Assembly (NCBI GenBank): GCA_903842345.1
Contig: CAIMLR010000027.1
Span: forward strand, 124,001 to 188,000
DNA length: 64,000 nucleotides
Direction of reading: 5' to 3'
Source of the DNA: an uncultured Myxococcales bacterium
GTDB taxonomy: Bacteria; Myxococcota_A; UBA9042
Part shown: in pieces, positions 45,060 through 53,800 of the stretch
Numbering within the stretch: position 1 is the first letter of the stretch
How the letters are laid out: every line of letters begins with the position of its first letter
Translations under genes and position numbers: made by a program
The notes under the pieces: generated by a model
Told to the model about the DNA's origin: nothing
The model's database searches: none
What the model saw: only the letters and a program-made list of their open reading frames with translations

Positions 45060-48000
45060 TCAAGGGCTGGCCGGACCTTTCCAGGCAAACAGGCTGCCGT
45101 CGCTGCCGAACGTGATCGCCAAGCGGGCCTGCGCATCCTGCCACAACCCGCCCAGGACGGCGACCTTGGCGCCCGTGGCGTCCGTGCACGGTGTGGGGCA
45201 GTGGCGGCTGAACGCCGCGAGCTGCAGGATGGGTTTGTTCACCGCCGTGGACCACACGCGCGCGGTGCCGTCCTCGGAAGTCGAGAGCAGTCGGCCGGCG
45301 GGCGACCACGTCAGGGAGGTGATAGCGGCTTGGTGGCCAAAGAGTTGCTGCACGACGGCGCCGGATTGGACCTCCGCCACCTGGATCACGCCGTCCGGAC
45401 CGGCGAGCGCGACGCGGGAACCGTCGCCCGACCACGCGATCGCATGGACCGGCGCGGGCATGCCCGACCACTCGTGCAGGACCGCGAACGTCTTGGCCGC
45501 GATGATGCGGTAGTGGATGTTGGCCGCGCTGCCATCCCCGCTCATGCCCAGCGCCAGCCATTGGCCATCGGGGCTTGGCACGACCCGTTCAATGATGTTG
45601 CCGAGCTTTGTCGGGTACGCGTTGAGCTTTTGGCCCAACGTCGCGGCGTCGGTGGACACCTTGCTCAGCGTCGGTCCGCCCGCCGCCCAGATGCCCGGCA
45701 CGTCAGCCGTGAGCGCCAAGTCGGTCGGCCACGGCCCGCCCAGGCCAAAGATCTTCGGTGTCAGCACGCCGATTCCGGTCGGCGTCGGCGCGACGGTCCA
45801 CAGCCGTACGGAAAAATCATCGCTGCCAGATGCGAGCGCCAGGCCCTTGCCGAGGATGGTGGCCAAGTCGCTGCCCGGGGGCGCGAGCGGCAGCGGCTTC
45901 AGCGGCTGGAGCGTCAACACGCTGCCCTGATGGCCCCACAGGTCCAGCAGCGCGCGGGCATCCTCGGTGCGCCAGCAGTGAATCGCCGTGTCATCGCCGC
46001 CCGTCAGCAGCATGCTGCCGGCGATCGCCGCGTCCTGCACCGCGCCATCGTGCCGCGCCACCGCGCGCGACCACACGCCGCTCGCCACGTCCAGCTGCCA
46101 CGGTCCCTGCGCGGTGAAACCCACGGCGACGTGGCCCGCTTGTGCGCTGAGGCTCCGCGCGCTGTCGTCGAACACCTCGGGCGGCGGCGCGATCGTCTGC
46201 ACCGGCGTCACGTCCACCAGCTGGCCGCTTGGCTGCGGCAAGGGGAAGCGTTGAATCGTCCCGTTCGGTCGGAGCAACAGCGCTTCACCGCCTTGATCCG
46301 GCCGCAGCGCGCCGCCCGCCCATGTGCCTTTGCCGCCCTGCAACTGCGCCAACGGCTCGCCGCTCGCCGCATCGACGACTATCGCCTGATCCTCGGCCAC
46401 CAGCATCACTTGGCTCGTCGCGGGCATCGCGGCAATCGTCCGAACGCCGCCTTGCAGCAGCGCCATCTGCTCACCCAGCTGGGTCGCGACCTGCCAGCGG
46501 CGGACCATGCCGCCGTCGTCACCTGTCACCAGCACGCCGTTGCCGCCCTGGGCGTCAGGCAGCCACGCCATCGCCGCCACTTGCGCCTTGTGGCCAACGA
46601 GCGCGGCGACTTGCTGGCCGCTCCACAGCGCATACACGCGGACCGTCCCCGTGGCATCGCCCACCGCGACCTGCCCGCCGTCCGGCGAAAATGCGACAGC
46701 GGCAAACGTCGTCCCCAGACCGCCCACCGCGAGCACCGGCTCGGCCATCGCGGCCGGCGTCACCGGCGCCGAGAGGGGCCAAACCTGCAGCACGTCGAGC
46801 TGGCCCGTCGTCGCGAGCCGCGTCCCGTCCGCGGAAAACGCCACCGCCGTCACCGCGTGGTTGTGGCCAAACCAATCGCGCTCCACGGTGTGGCTTTGCC
46901 AACCGACGACCTGCGCGCCCTGAAGCGTCGTCCACGCAATGTGCTGGCCGTCGGGGCTGAGCGCGACCTTGCCGGTGCCGCGTCCGCCGGATTGCCACAG
47001 CGGGCACGCGGCGTCTTCGTCGGTCAGTCCGTCGCAGTCGTTGTCCAGGCCGTCGCATTGCCACTCCGTGTCGGTGGCGTAGCCGGGCAGCAGCGTCCAA
47101 TCCGGGTCCTGCCAGCCGATCTTGCCGTTGCACACGACCAGCTGCCCGATGCACACGCCTGCCTGCTTGGACGCAAGTGCGGGCACGATGTCATCGACCA
47201 CGCCGTTGCAGTCGTTGTCCAGGCCGTCGCAGCTCGACTCCGCGGCTTCAAAATTGACCTGCTGGCTGTAGTCGGGCGGGCTCCAGACGCCTTGCAGGCA
47301 GCGGATCAGCGCGCCGTTGCACACGCCCTGGTTGTTGACCTTCACGCCGGAGCCGAGGAAGTTGGGCGTGTCCATGTCCTCGTCGGTGAGGCCGTCGCAG
47401 TCGTTGTCGAGGCCGTCGCACATCGTCTCGATGGGCTCCCAAAACGGCAACGTGGCGACGTCGGGGAGCTGCCAGCCCAGGACGCCGCCGCAGGTGTAGT
47501 AGCCGTCGGCGCAGACGCCCTGCTGGCCGATCAGCGGCTTTCCGTTCAAGAAGACGTCGGTTTCGCCATCGCAGTCGTTGTCCTGGCCGTCGCACGCGGT
47601 CTCGACGGGCTGGAAGAGCGACACAAGCGCGAAGTTGGGATCCTGCCAGCCCGCCGCCCCTTCGCAGCTCTTGACCTGGCCTTGGCAAATCCCGGCCTGT
47701 TTGGACGCCAACGGCACGTTCAGGCTGTCGTCGACGAGGTTGTTGCAGTCGTTGTCCAGGCCGTCGCACGATTTCTCGATGACTTCATAGCCCGGCACCT
47801 TGGCGTAGTCGCAGACCGGCTCGCCGCTGCTGCAATCGACCTTCACTTTGGCGTTTTTGCACACGCCCCAGTGCAGGCAGAGCGTCTTGGGATCATACGG
47901 GCAATTGGGATCAAAAGGCGTCGCGTCGGCATCGCCCGCCGTCATGGCATCGCCCGCGGCGTCGACCGTTGCCGCGTCCTGCACATCCGCGGCGGCATCC

Positions 48001-48332
48001 ACCGCGTCTGGCTCAGCGGTGTCCGTCGCCGCATCCGCAGCGTCGGGGGCTTCGGCGTCGGCCGTTGCATCCGCAGGCGCCGCCACCTCCGCGTCTTCGG
48101 CATCCACGGCTTCCGCGTCCGTGGTCGCCGTTTCAACGGTTGCCAGATCGGCGCCGCCATCGACCGCGTCGGTGCCGGGTTGGGCGTCGGCATCGGCCGC
48201 GTCGGCGTCAGCGGTCAGGGCGTCCGGGGCGTCGTTGTCGCCTGTAGCAAACGAGCCGTCGCCGCAACCTTCAACAAGCGCGGCGCAGATCGCCATGAAT
48301 ACGCGGAAATTCCGCATCCGCCTGCGCGCCAT
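45060..48332 (-). CDS. Lipoprotein with five MopE-like motifs and a WD40 propeller
   Basis: 1090 residues; signal MRNFRVFMAICAALVEGC preceded by a short basic stretch. A very long Asp/Ala/Thr/Glu-rich linker (about 28-144) is followed by five MopE-like motifs (about 178-440), e.g. CDGLDNDCNNLVDD and CDGLDNDCDGLTDED, with Cys-containing spacers. The C-terminal 630 residues read as WD40 repeats: HAVTAVAFSADGTRLATTG, FAAVAFSPDGGQVAVGD, LASGSDDFSVRLWTV and ITSLTWSPAGRLLSTSEDG. Metal-binding motifs plus a propeller on the cell surface parallel the kelch version at 20787. The start is 3 nt after the upstream stop, so translation is probably coupled. Confidence 0.88.
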   Translation of the reverse strand: MARRRMRNFRVFMAICAALVEGCGDGSFATGDNDAPDALTADADAADADAQPGTDAVDGGADLATVETATTDAEAVDAEDAEVAAPADATADAEAPDAADAATDTAEPDAVDAAADVQDAATVDAAGDAMTAGDADATPFDPNCPYDPKTLCLHWGVCKNAKVKVDCSSGEPVCDYAKVPGYEVIEKSCDGLDNDCNNLVDDSLNVPLASKQAGICQGQVKSCEGAAGWQDPNFALVSLFQPVETACDGQDNDCDGETDVFLNGKPLIGQQGVCADGYYTCGGVLGWQLPDVATLPFWEPIETMCDGLDNDCDGLTDEDMDTPNFLGSGVKVNNQGVCNGALIRCLQGVWSPPDYSQQVNFEAAESSCDGLDNDCNGVVDDIVPALASKQAGVCIGQLVVCNGKIGWQDPDWTLLPGYATDTEWQCDGLDNDCDGLTDEDAACPLWQSGGRGTGKVALSPDGQHIAWTTLQGAQVVGWQSHTVERDWFGHNHAVTAVAFSADGTRLATTGQLDVLQVWPLSAPVTPAAMAEPVLAVGGLGTTFAAVAFSPDGGQVAVGDATGTVRVYALWSGQQVAALVGHKAQVAAMAWLPDAQGGNGVLVTGDDGGMVRRWQVATQLGEQMALLQGGVRTIAAMPATSQVMLVAEDQAIVVDAASGEPLAQLQGGKGTWAGGALRPDQGGEALLLRPNGTIQRFPLPQPSGQLVDVTPVQTIAPPPEVFDDSARSLSAQAGHVAVGFTAQGPWQLDVASGVWSRAVARHDGAVQDAAIAGSMLLTGGDDTAIHCWRTEDARALLDLWGHQGSVLTLQPLKPLPLAPPGSDLATILGKGLALASGSDDFSVRLWTVAPTPTGIGVLTPKIFGLGGPWPTDLALTADVPGIWAAGGPTLSKVSTDAATLGQKLNAYPTKLGNIIERVVPSPDGQWLALGMSGDGSAANIHYRIIAAKTFAVLHEWSGMPAPVHAIAWSGDGSRVALAGPDGVIQVAEVQSGAVVQQLFGHQAAITSLTWSPAGRLLSTSEDGTARVWSTAVNKPILQLAAFSRHCPTPCTDATGAKVAVLGGLWQDAQARLAITFGSDGSLFAWKGPASP

Positions 48333-48335
48333 GCT

Positions 48336-48767
48336 TCACGCCTGCGCCGATTCATGCGGTGCCTGCACAACCTGGACCTGAAACGGATGCGCGGCGCCTT
48401 CCCGCCAGTCGTCGGTCCCCGGCAATTGCAGGCGCGCGACGATGCGGTACGCGCCCGGTCGCAACACCGTCATCGCGTGGACAATGCAGATCGTGCGGTG
48501 GCTGATGCGCCCGGCGAACGTGATCGTCTCTTCCGAAAGCACCGACGACGACTCGCCGCTCTGCTCTTCCACTTCGATCCGGAGCTTGCCGTCGACGGCC
48601 ATGTCCACCGTGTTGTGCCAGAGCGCGACGATGTGAAAAGCCGGGACAATCGCCGGCAGCCGCGTGACCTGCACATGCTCCAGCACGTGGATCAGCGACA
48701 CGCGGTTGGTCAGTCGGTCAACGAGCGCCGTGGAACAGGCGGTGACCCAGTCGCTGTGGATGGACAT
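48336..48767 (-). CDS. Small cytosolic protein, possibly DUF6941-like
   Basis: 143 residues from ATG 48767 (CGGGAG site). There is no signal peptide. RLTNRVSLIHVLEHVQVTRLP followed by FHIVALWHNTVDMAVDGKLR and PGAYRIVARLQLPG suggests a single beta-sandwich. The 'GRVSLI.V.E.I'-style opening resembles small proteins I associate with DUF6941, but I am not certain. It is the first gene of the operon with the MopE/WD40 lipoprotein and has a good promoter upstream. Confidence 0.7.
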   Translation of the reverse strand: MSIHSDWVTACSTALVDRLTNRVSLIHVLEHVQVTRLPAIVPAFHIVALWHNTVDMAVDGKLRIEVEEQSGESSSVLSEETITFAGRISHRTICIVHAMTVLRPGAYRIVARLQLPGTDDWREGAAHPFQVQVVQAPHESAQA

Positions 48768-48797
48768 GCTGGCTCCCGAGTCAGGTGACTCCAATCC

Positions 48798-48825
48798 AGT
48801 ATAGCGATCTTGCGAAGGCTTTCAC
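48798..48825 (-). promoter_or_regulatory. Promoter of the MopE/WD40 operon
   Basis: Minus strand: GTGAAA (48825-48820), a 16-nt spacer and TATACT (48803-48798), about 31 nt before the ATG at 48767. It lies just after the mnmE stop. Confidence 0.6.
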
Positions 48826-48834
48826 GTTTCGCGC

Positions 48835-50169
48835 TCATTTGCCGATGCAGAACTGCGAAAACACCGCGTCCAGGACGTCGTCTGGCACAATCGCGCCCGT
48901 CAATTCATCCAGCGCCAGCGCGGCGTCGCGCAAGTCGGCGGCCAGCAGCTCCAGCGGAAAACCTTGTTCCACGGCCAGATTGGCGCGCTCCAGCGCTTGC
49001 AGCGCGACTTGCACCGCCGCCACGTGCCGTTCCCGGCTCAGCGCCACTTGCCCCAGCGCGCCTTCTGCGGACGCCCGCACGGCGCCAACGACTGCCGCCC
49101 GCAGCGGCGCAACGTCGCGATCGTGTTGGGCGGACACGCCGATCGCGCCGTGCCAATCGGGCAGCTGCAGCCAGGACGGATCCGCGGCCAGATCGGTTTT
49201 GTTCAGCACTTTCAGCACGCGCGCGGCGGATCGCGGCGGCGGCAGACCGGAGAACGGTTGCGCGCGATCTTCCAGCCAGAGCACGACGTCGGCGTGCAGG
49301 GCGGCCGTCTCAGCGCGCGCGCGGCCCGCCTGTTCCACGGGATCGTCGGCGTCCCGCAGGCCGGCAGTGTCAACCCAAGTCACGAGCACGCCGTCGGGCG
49401 CCGTCTGGACCTCGACCGTGTCGCGCGTCGTGCCCGGACGGGCGTCCACAAGCGCGCGATCGGCACCGCACAGCGCGTTGAACAGCGTCGACTTGCCGGC
49501 ATTGGGCGCGCCATACAGCACCACGCGCGCCCCGTGCAGCCGGATGCGGCCGGCCACCGCGGTCCCCAGCAGCGTCCGCAGGCGGTCGGCGAGCGCTCCC
49601 AAACGGCGGGTGAGCGCCGGTCGGTCCACTTCCGCGAGATGCGGCTCCGCGGCGAAGTCGATCCGCGCTTCAATGTCCGCGATGGCGTGCAGGAGCGGCG
49701 TGCGCAGATCCGCGAGCGCGGCAGACAGCACGCCGTCCAACGCCTGCAACGCCGCCGTCCGCGCCGATTCCGCCCGCGCCGAGATGAGGTCGGCGAGCGC
49801 CTCCGCCTGCACCAAATCGAGCTTGCCGTTCTCATACGCGCGCTGGCTGAATTCGCCCGGACGCGCCAGGCGCGCGCCCAGCTCCACGCACGCCGCGATC
49901 AGCCGGTCGACCACCGCCAGCGAACCGTGCACCTGGAATTCCGCGATGTCCTCGCCGGTGAACGACCGCGGCGCGTGGAAACCGACGACGTAGCCGCGAT
50001 CGATGAGCGCCTCGCCCGCGCGCAGCGCACACAGGCGCATGGCGGCGTGCGGCAGCGCGGGGAGCTGCGCGAGCGTCCCGGCGATGGCCAGCGCCTGCGG
50101 TCCCGACAGACGCACGACTGCGAGGCCGGCGGGCACTGGCGCGGTGGCGCAGGCAACAATCGTGTCCAT
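48835..50169 (-). CDS. mnmE: tRNA modification GTPase MnmE
   Basis: With MnmG it installs the 5-(carboxymethyl)aminomethyl group on wobble U34 of certain tRNAs. 444 residues. The folate-binding N-domain starts TIVACATAPVPAGLAVVRLSG. The G domain has GAPNAGKSTLFNALCG, DARPGTTRDTVEV, DTAGLRDADDPVEQ and NKTDL. The C-terminus ends in the conserved CIGK with its catalytic Cys. It starts 20 nt after a strong terminator for etfA, leaving no room for a promoter clear of that structure. The AGGAG site is good. Confidence 0.97.
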   Translation of the reverse strand: MDTIVACATAPVPAGLAVVRLSGPQALAIAGTLAQLPALPHAAMRLCALRAGEALIDRGYVVGFHAPRSFTGEDIAEFQVHGSLAVVDRLIAACVELGARLARPGEFSQRAYENGKLDLVQAEALADLISARAESARTAALQALDGVLSAALADLRTPLLHAIADIEARIDFAAEPHLAEVDRPALTRRLGALADRLRTLLGTAVAGRIRLHGARVVLYGAPNAGKSTLFNALCGADRALVDARPGTTRDTVEVQTAPDGVLVTWVDTAGLRDADDPVEQAGRARAETAALHADVVLWLEDRAQPFSGLPPPRSAARVLKVLNKTDLAADPSWLQLPDWHGAIGVSAQHDRDVAPLRAAVVGAVRASAEGALGQVALSRERHVAAVQVALQALERANLAVEQGFPLELLAADLRDAALALDELTGAIVPDDVLDAVFSQFCIGK

Positions 50170-50189
50170 CGGTCGCGCTCCTGCCGGCC

Positions 50190-50226
50190 AAAAAGCAGCA
50201 GGGGCGAGTTTGCCACCCGCCCCTGC
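50190..50226 (-). terminator. Rho-independent terminator of etfBA
   Basis: Minus strand: GCAGGGGCG (50226-50218) pairs perfectly with CGCCCCTGC (50206-50198) across an 11-nt loop. Then come three bases and TTTTT (50194-50190). It lies 41 nt after the etfA stop and just before mnmE. Confidence 0.9.
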
Positions 50227-50267
50227 CAGGAATCTACCTCAAACGCGCCGGCTCGTGTCGCCGCGGC

Positions 50268-51233
50268 TCAACCGCGCAGCGCCTTGATCTGCGCCGTCAG
50301 CTCCGGCACGGCGACGAACGCGTCCGCGATCAGGCCGTAGTCCGCAACCTTGAAGATCGGCTCGTCGGGATTCTTGTTGATCGCGACGATGACCTTGGAG
50401 TTCTTCATGCCGGCCAAGTGCTGCACAGCGCCGGACATCGCGATGGCGAAGTACAGCTGCGGGGCCACCACCTTGCCGGTCTGGCCGATCTGCAGGTCAT
50501 TGGGCGCGTAGCCGTCGTCCACCGCCGCACGCGTCGCGCCAATCGCCGCGCCGAGCACGTCAGCCAGCGGCTCCGTGACCGCGTAGAAGCGATCCTTCAA
50601 GCCGCGACCGCCTGAGACGATCGTCGCTGCTTCCGCCAGATCCGGACGCGTCGATTGCACGCCGTCGAACGAGACGAACTTGACGCGCGACGAAGCGAGC
50701 GCTGGATCCGCCGCGAACGCGACAACCGGGCTCTGACCGCCGGTCGCTTCCGCCGCATCAAAAGCCGAGGCGCGGACGGAGATGACCTTGTTGGCGGTCG
50801 AGATCTTGACGTTGCCGGTCAAGTTGCCGGCCCACATCGGCCGCGCGAACGCGCCGCTATCGGTCAACGCGATGATGTCGCTGGCCATGCCCGCGCCCAG
50901 ACGCACGGCCGTACGCGGCAGCACGTCTTTGCCGGTCGTCGTCGCCGGAGCAACGACCATGTCCGCGCCAATCGACTTCGCCAGGTCTGCCAGCACTTTG
51001 GCCCACGCCGAAGCGATGGGATGCTGCAGATCGGCGTGGTCCGCCAAGTGGACCGCGCCCGCGCCGTAGCCACGCAGCGCTTCCGCCACGCCCGCCACGT
51101 TGTGCCCAAGCACCGCGAAATCGTAGCTGCCACCAAACTTCGCGACGTACTGCCGCGCAAAGGCCAACGTGTTGAGCGTCACTTTTTTGAGCGCGCCCTT
51201 GTCGTGTTCGGCCAGAATCAGCACCTTGCTCAT
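50268..51233 (-). CDS. etfA: Electron transfer flavoprotein, alpha subunit
   Basis: 321 residues. Starts [20 protein letters not shown]. The C-terminal FAD-binding domain is complete: [60 protein letters not shown] and [20 protein letters not shown]. Partner of EtfB, it passes electrons from acyl-CoA or similar dehydrogenases to the quinone pool. It follows etfB by 30 nt and ends before a strong terminator. No ETF-quinone oxidoreductase or dehydrogenase is in the window. Confidence 0.97.
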   Translation of the reverse strand: MSKVLILAEHDKGALKKVTLNTLAFARQYVAKFGGSYDFAVLGHNVAGVAEALRGYGAGAVHLADHADLQHPIASAWAKVLADLAKSIGADMVVAPATTTGKDVLPRTAVRLGAGMASDIIALTDSGAFARPMWAGNLTGNVKISTANKVISVRASAFDAAEATGGQSPVVAFAADPALASSRVKFVSFDGVQSTRPDLAEAATIVSGGRGLKDRFYAVTEPLADVLGAAIGATRAAVDDGYAPNDLQIGQTGKVVAPQLYFAIAMSGAVQHLAGMKNSKVIVAINKNPDEPIFKVADYGLIADAFVAVPELTAQIKALRG

Positions 51234-51263
51234 GATTTGCCTCGTATTCCGTTGGATGTTTGC

Positions 51264-52019
51264 TTAGATGGCGCGCGCTTCTGAACGCAGCTTCTGGACG
51301 AGTTCAGTCACGTCCTTGACGATGACGCCAGCCTTGCGGCCCGACGGCGTCGAAAGGCCGACGATCTGCACTTTCGTGTCCGTGTCTTCCAGGTCGAGAT
51401 CGTCAATTTCCAGCTCGTCAAACGGCTTCTTCTTGGCCTTCATGATGCCGGCCAGGGAAGCGAAACGCGGCTCATTCAGCCGCAGATCCGCAGTGATCAC
51501 GCACGGCAGGGACACTTCAAGGGTTTCCAGACCGCCGTCCACTTCACGCGTGACGATGGCTTTGTTGCCCGAGACTTCCACCTTGGACGCGAACGTCGCC
51601 TGCGGCCAGCCCAGGTATTCCGCCAGCAACTGGCCGACCTGATTGGAGTCGCCGTCGATGGCCTGCTTGCCCAGCAGCACGATGTCCGGCTTCTCGCGGT
51701 GCACAACGCCCTGGTAGATGCGCGCGATGAGGTCCGAGTCGATGCTCGCCTCTTCCGCGCTCACGAGGATGCCGCGATCGATGCCGCGCGCCAACGCGCC
51801 CTGACGGATGAACCGCGCAGTCTCGTCGTCGCCGATGCCGATGGCCACCGTTTCCGTGCCTTCATTGGCTTCCGCGATCTGCAACGCGCACTCAATGGCG
51901 TTCTCGCAAAAGGGGTTGAGAATGTACTCCACGTCGCCCTCAATCCACTTACCATCCTTGGCGATGGCGAGTTTGGCATTGGGGTCGCTGACGCGCTTGG
52001 CAGAGACCAGGATCTTCAT
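51264..52019 (-). CDS. etfB: Electron transfer flavoprotein, beta subunit
   Basis: 251 residues from ATG 52019 with a GAGGAGT site. Motifs: MKILVSAKRVSDPNAKLAI, YILNPFCENAIECALQIAE, the AMP-binding VLLGKQAIDGDSNQVGQLLA, and the recognition-loop region LRLNEPRFASLAGIMKAKKK that docks on dehydrogenases. Transcription probably starts about 225 nt upstream, passing through a set of short tandem repeats. Confidence 0.97.
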   Translation of the reverse strand: MKILVSAKRVSDPNAKLAIAKDGKWIEGDVEYILNPFCENAIECALQIAEANEGTETVAIGIGDDETARFIRQGALARGIDRGILVSAEEASIDSDLIARIYQGVVHREKPDIVLLGKQAIDGDSNQVGQLLAEYLGWPQATFASKVEVSGNKAIVTREVDGGLETLEVSLPCVITADLRLNEPRFASLAGIMKAKKKPFDELEIDDLDLEDTDTKVQIVGLSTPSGRKAGVIVKDVTELVQKLRSEARAI

Positions 52020-52035
52020 GCGGTACTCCTCTGTG

Positions 52036-52109
52036 TGGCCTGGTGTTGGCCGGGTGACCTAGTGTTGGCCGGGTGGCCGAGTGTGAGCCGGTAGCCTGAC
52101 GTGAGCCTG
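52036..52109. repeat. Degenerate 18-19-bp tandem repeats in the etfB leader
   Basis: Four adjacent units of 19, 19, 18 and 18 bp begin at 52036, 52055, 52074 and 52092. They follow a pattern like TGGCCTGGTGTTGGCCGGG and decay with distance from etfB. A fifth partial unit starts at 52110. The first two differ at only two positions. Confidence 0.8.
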
Positions 52110-52251
52110 TTGGCCGAATCGCGTTTCGTGTTCCAGAATCGCGGTTTTGACCAGCGTCTCAGCGAGTTGATTGGATCGCGCAAGAGGTGGCGATCCGGGT
52201 GAACAACGCTCCAGTTGCGGCAGCCGATTCCGACGACCGCAGGCGCGCGGC

Positions 52252-52280
52252 AACCTAGCGACAGCTTCAGAACCTGTCAA
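52252..52280 (-). promoter_or_regulatory. Strong etfBA promoter
   Basis: Minus strand: a perfect TTGACA (52280-52275), a 17-nt spacer and TAGGTT (52257-52252). The predicted leader to the etfB start is about 225 nt. Confidence 0.75.
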
Positions 52281-52375
52281 CGGCTTCTGGCCACGAATCT
52301 GTCATGACTCGCAGTTGGGCTCCCGGCGACCGACAAAGCTACCGCCTTCGCCGCCGCGTCGCGCGCCCGCCGTTG

Positions 52376-52404
52376 TTGCTAAGGCCTGACCGACTGGGTA
52401 GAGT
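52376..52404 (+). promoter_or_regulatory. Probable promoter of the GT-C-like membrane protein gene
   Basis: TTGCTA (52376-52381), a 17-nt spacer and TAGAGT (52399-52404), about 40 nt before the ATG at 52445. Confidence 0.5.
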
Positions 52405-52444
52405 CCCGGCTCCGCAGTGGCCTTCGCCGCCTACGTCGCCCCGC

Positions 52445-53788
52445 ATGCAGATACCGAGCCGCCGCGCCCGCTTTCTGGAGTCCCTTGGGCGCTGTCCGCG
52501 TCCGGTCGCCGGCATCCTCGCCGCCGTCGGACTCCTCCATTTCGTCATGCTCGTGCGCGGCTTCACGCATCCCGACGCCGTCCTGCTGGGCGACCGCTCG
52601 CCAGGCCGACTGGCAATGGCACAACGCTTTCTGGCAGGCCTCACGGACGGCGGTCTGACCGATGTCCTGACCCACAACGGCGTACCGGGCGACTATGTTT
52701 GGCATGCTTTCGCGTTCTGGCTGACGGGCGGCTCGCTGGGCTGGGTCGCGGTCCTGCAGTGCGCGCTCCTGGTGTTCTCGCTGCACGAGCTGTGGAAAAT
52801 GGCTGAAACGCTCGGCGCGACCGATGCACAGCGCTGGATTGCCATCGCCGCCTATGTGGCCATCCCGGTCGACATCGCTGCGCCGCACGTGCTCAACAGC
52901 GAGGCTTGGTTCACGCCGCTCCTGCTGATCGGCACGCGCCGGCTCCTCGACCTTTGCGCCGGGCGGGCGACCCTGCGTTCCGCGACGGTCGGCGGCATCT
53001 GTCTCGGTCTGGGGTTGCTGACGCGCCCGGAGATCCTGCCGTGGCTGGTGGTAGCGACGCTGGCGGTCAGTATTGCGGCGCTTTGGGGGCGGCTGCGGGT
53101 GTCGCGGCTGCGGGTTGCGGCGTGGCTGGCGATGCTGGCCGTCCTGCCGGCGCTGTGGATCGGCTACCAGGGCGCGCAGACCGGCGTGTACGGCTTGGGG
53201 CGATCGGGCGCGGACACGGCGACGACAATCGCGCTGCGGACCAACGAAGTGCAGAGCTATGCGCCGCAGGTCAAGGTGATTGGCGATCCCGGGCGCATGG
53301 CAACGCTCGCGGCGGCGGCGGCGCAGGCCCCGCTGACGGCTGCGCGCATCGTGGCGGGGCACGTGGCCAAGACGGTTTTCATGCCGGAGAACCTGGATGT
53401 TCCCGCCTATTTTGGCCTGTTCCAGCGCACCGGCGTGCGGGCGACGCTCGTGGAGAGCCAAGGCCTCCTGGGCGCCGTGCAGTCGGTCTTTGCGGAAATG
53501 CCGGCGCTCGTCTCGTGGCTGATGGCTGAGATCGCGCTCTTCGCGCTGTGGTGGCTGGTCGTGCTCGCGGGCGTGTGGCGCGTGCTGAAGGCGCGCCAGA
53601 CCGAGCCAATCGGCACGCTGCTTCTCCTCGCACTGCCGGCGCTTTGCGTGCTGGAGCGGGTCGTCAGCGAGGGCAATTCGCGCAAGCGGTCCGTCGTCGA
53701 CTTCGCCCTCGCGCTCTTCTTCGCGTTTGGCTGGCCGTGGGCGGTTCAGCGGCTCCGCACCCTGCGCGGCGTGCGCGCGCCCGGCTAG
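52445..53788 (+). CDS. Polytopic membrane protein, GT-C / mannosyltransferase-like
   Basis: 447 residues with roughly nine to ten hydrophobic helices. The first loop after helix 1 carries LLGDRSPGRLAMAQRF and THNGVPGDYVWHAFAF. Later, HVLNSEAWFTPLLLIGTRRL and GLGLLTRPEILPWLVVATL have the general look of GT-C glycosyltransferases (GT39 / ArnT type). In those enzymes, sugars are moved from lipid carriers on the periplasmic side. I cannot identify the DxD-type catalytic site with confidence. It is convergent with an O-antigen-ligase-like gene, 12 nt apart, which supports a glycan role. Confidence 0.7.
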   Translation: MQIPSRRARFLESLGRCPRPVAGILAAVGLLHFVMLVRGFTHPDAVLLGDRSPGRLAMAQRFLAGLTDGGLTDVLTHNGVPGDYVWHAFAFWLTGGSLGWVAVLQCALLVFSLHELWKMAETLGATDAQRWIAIAAYVAIPVDIAAPHVLNSEAWFTPLLLIGTRRLLDLCAGRATLRSATVGGICLGLGLLTRPEILPWLVVATLAVSIAALWGRLRVSRLRVAAWLAMLAVLPALWIGYQGAQTGVYGLGRSGADTATTIALRTNEVQSYAPQVKVIGDPGRMATLAAAAAQAPLTAARIVAGHVAKTVFMPENLDVPAYFGLFQRTGVRATLVESQGLLGAVQSVFAEMPALVSWLMAEIALFALWWLVVLAGVWRVLKARQTEPIGTLLLLALPALCVLERVVSEGNSRKRSVVDFALALFFAFGWPWAVQRLRTLRGVRAPG

Positions 53789-53800
53789 AAATCCGTTGGG

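Larger units (their letters stand above)
52020..52444. other. Divergent 425-nt intergenic region between etfB and the GT-C-like gene
   Basis: It holds the strong etfBA promoter (minus), the promoter of the membrane protein at 52445 (plus) and a tandem repeat array near the etfB end. I see no convincing gene inside; a 73-codon minus-strand frame at 52059-52280 lacks a ribosome site and crosses the etfB promoter. Confidence 0.7.

Noticed and set aside
44967-48788. A 1273-codon plus-strand frame opposite the MopE/WD40 lipoprotein
   Set aside because: It reads through three minus-strand genes with good signals and ribosome sites; the translation is low-complexity Arg/His/Ala.
52059-52280. A 73-codon minus-strand frame in the etfB leader
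   Set aside because: It begins within the -35 box of the etfB promoter, upstream of the predicted transcription start, and lacks a ribosome site.
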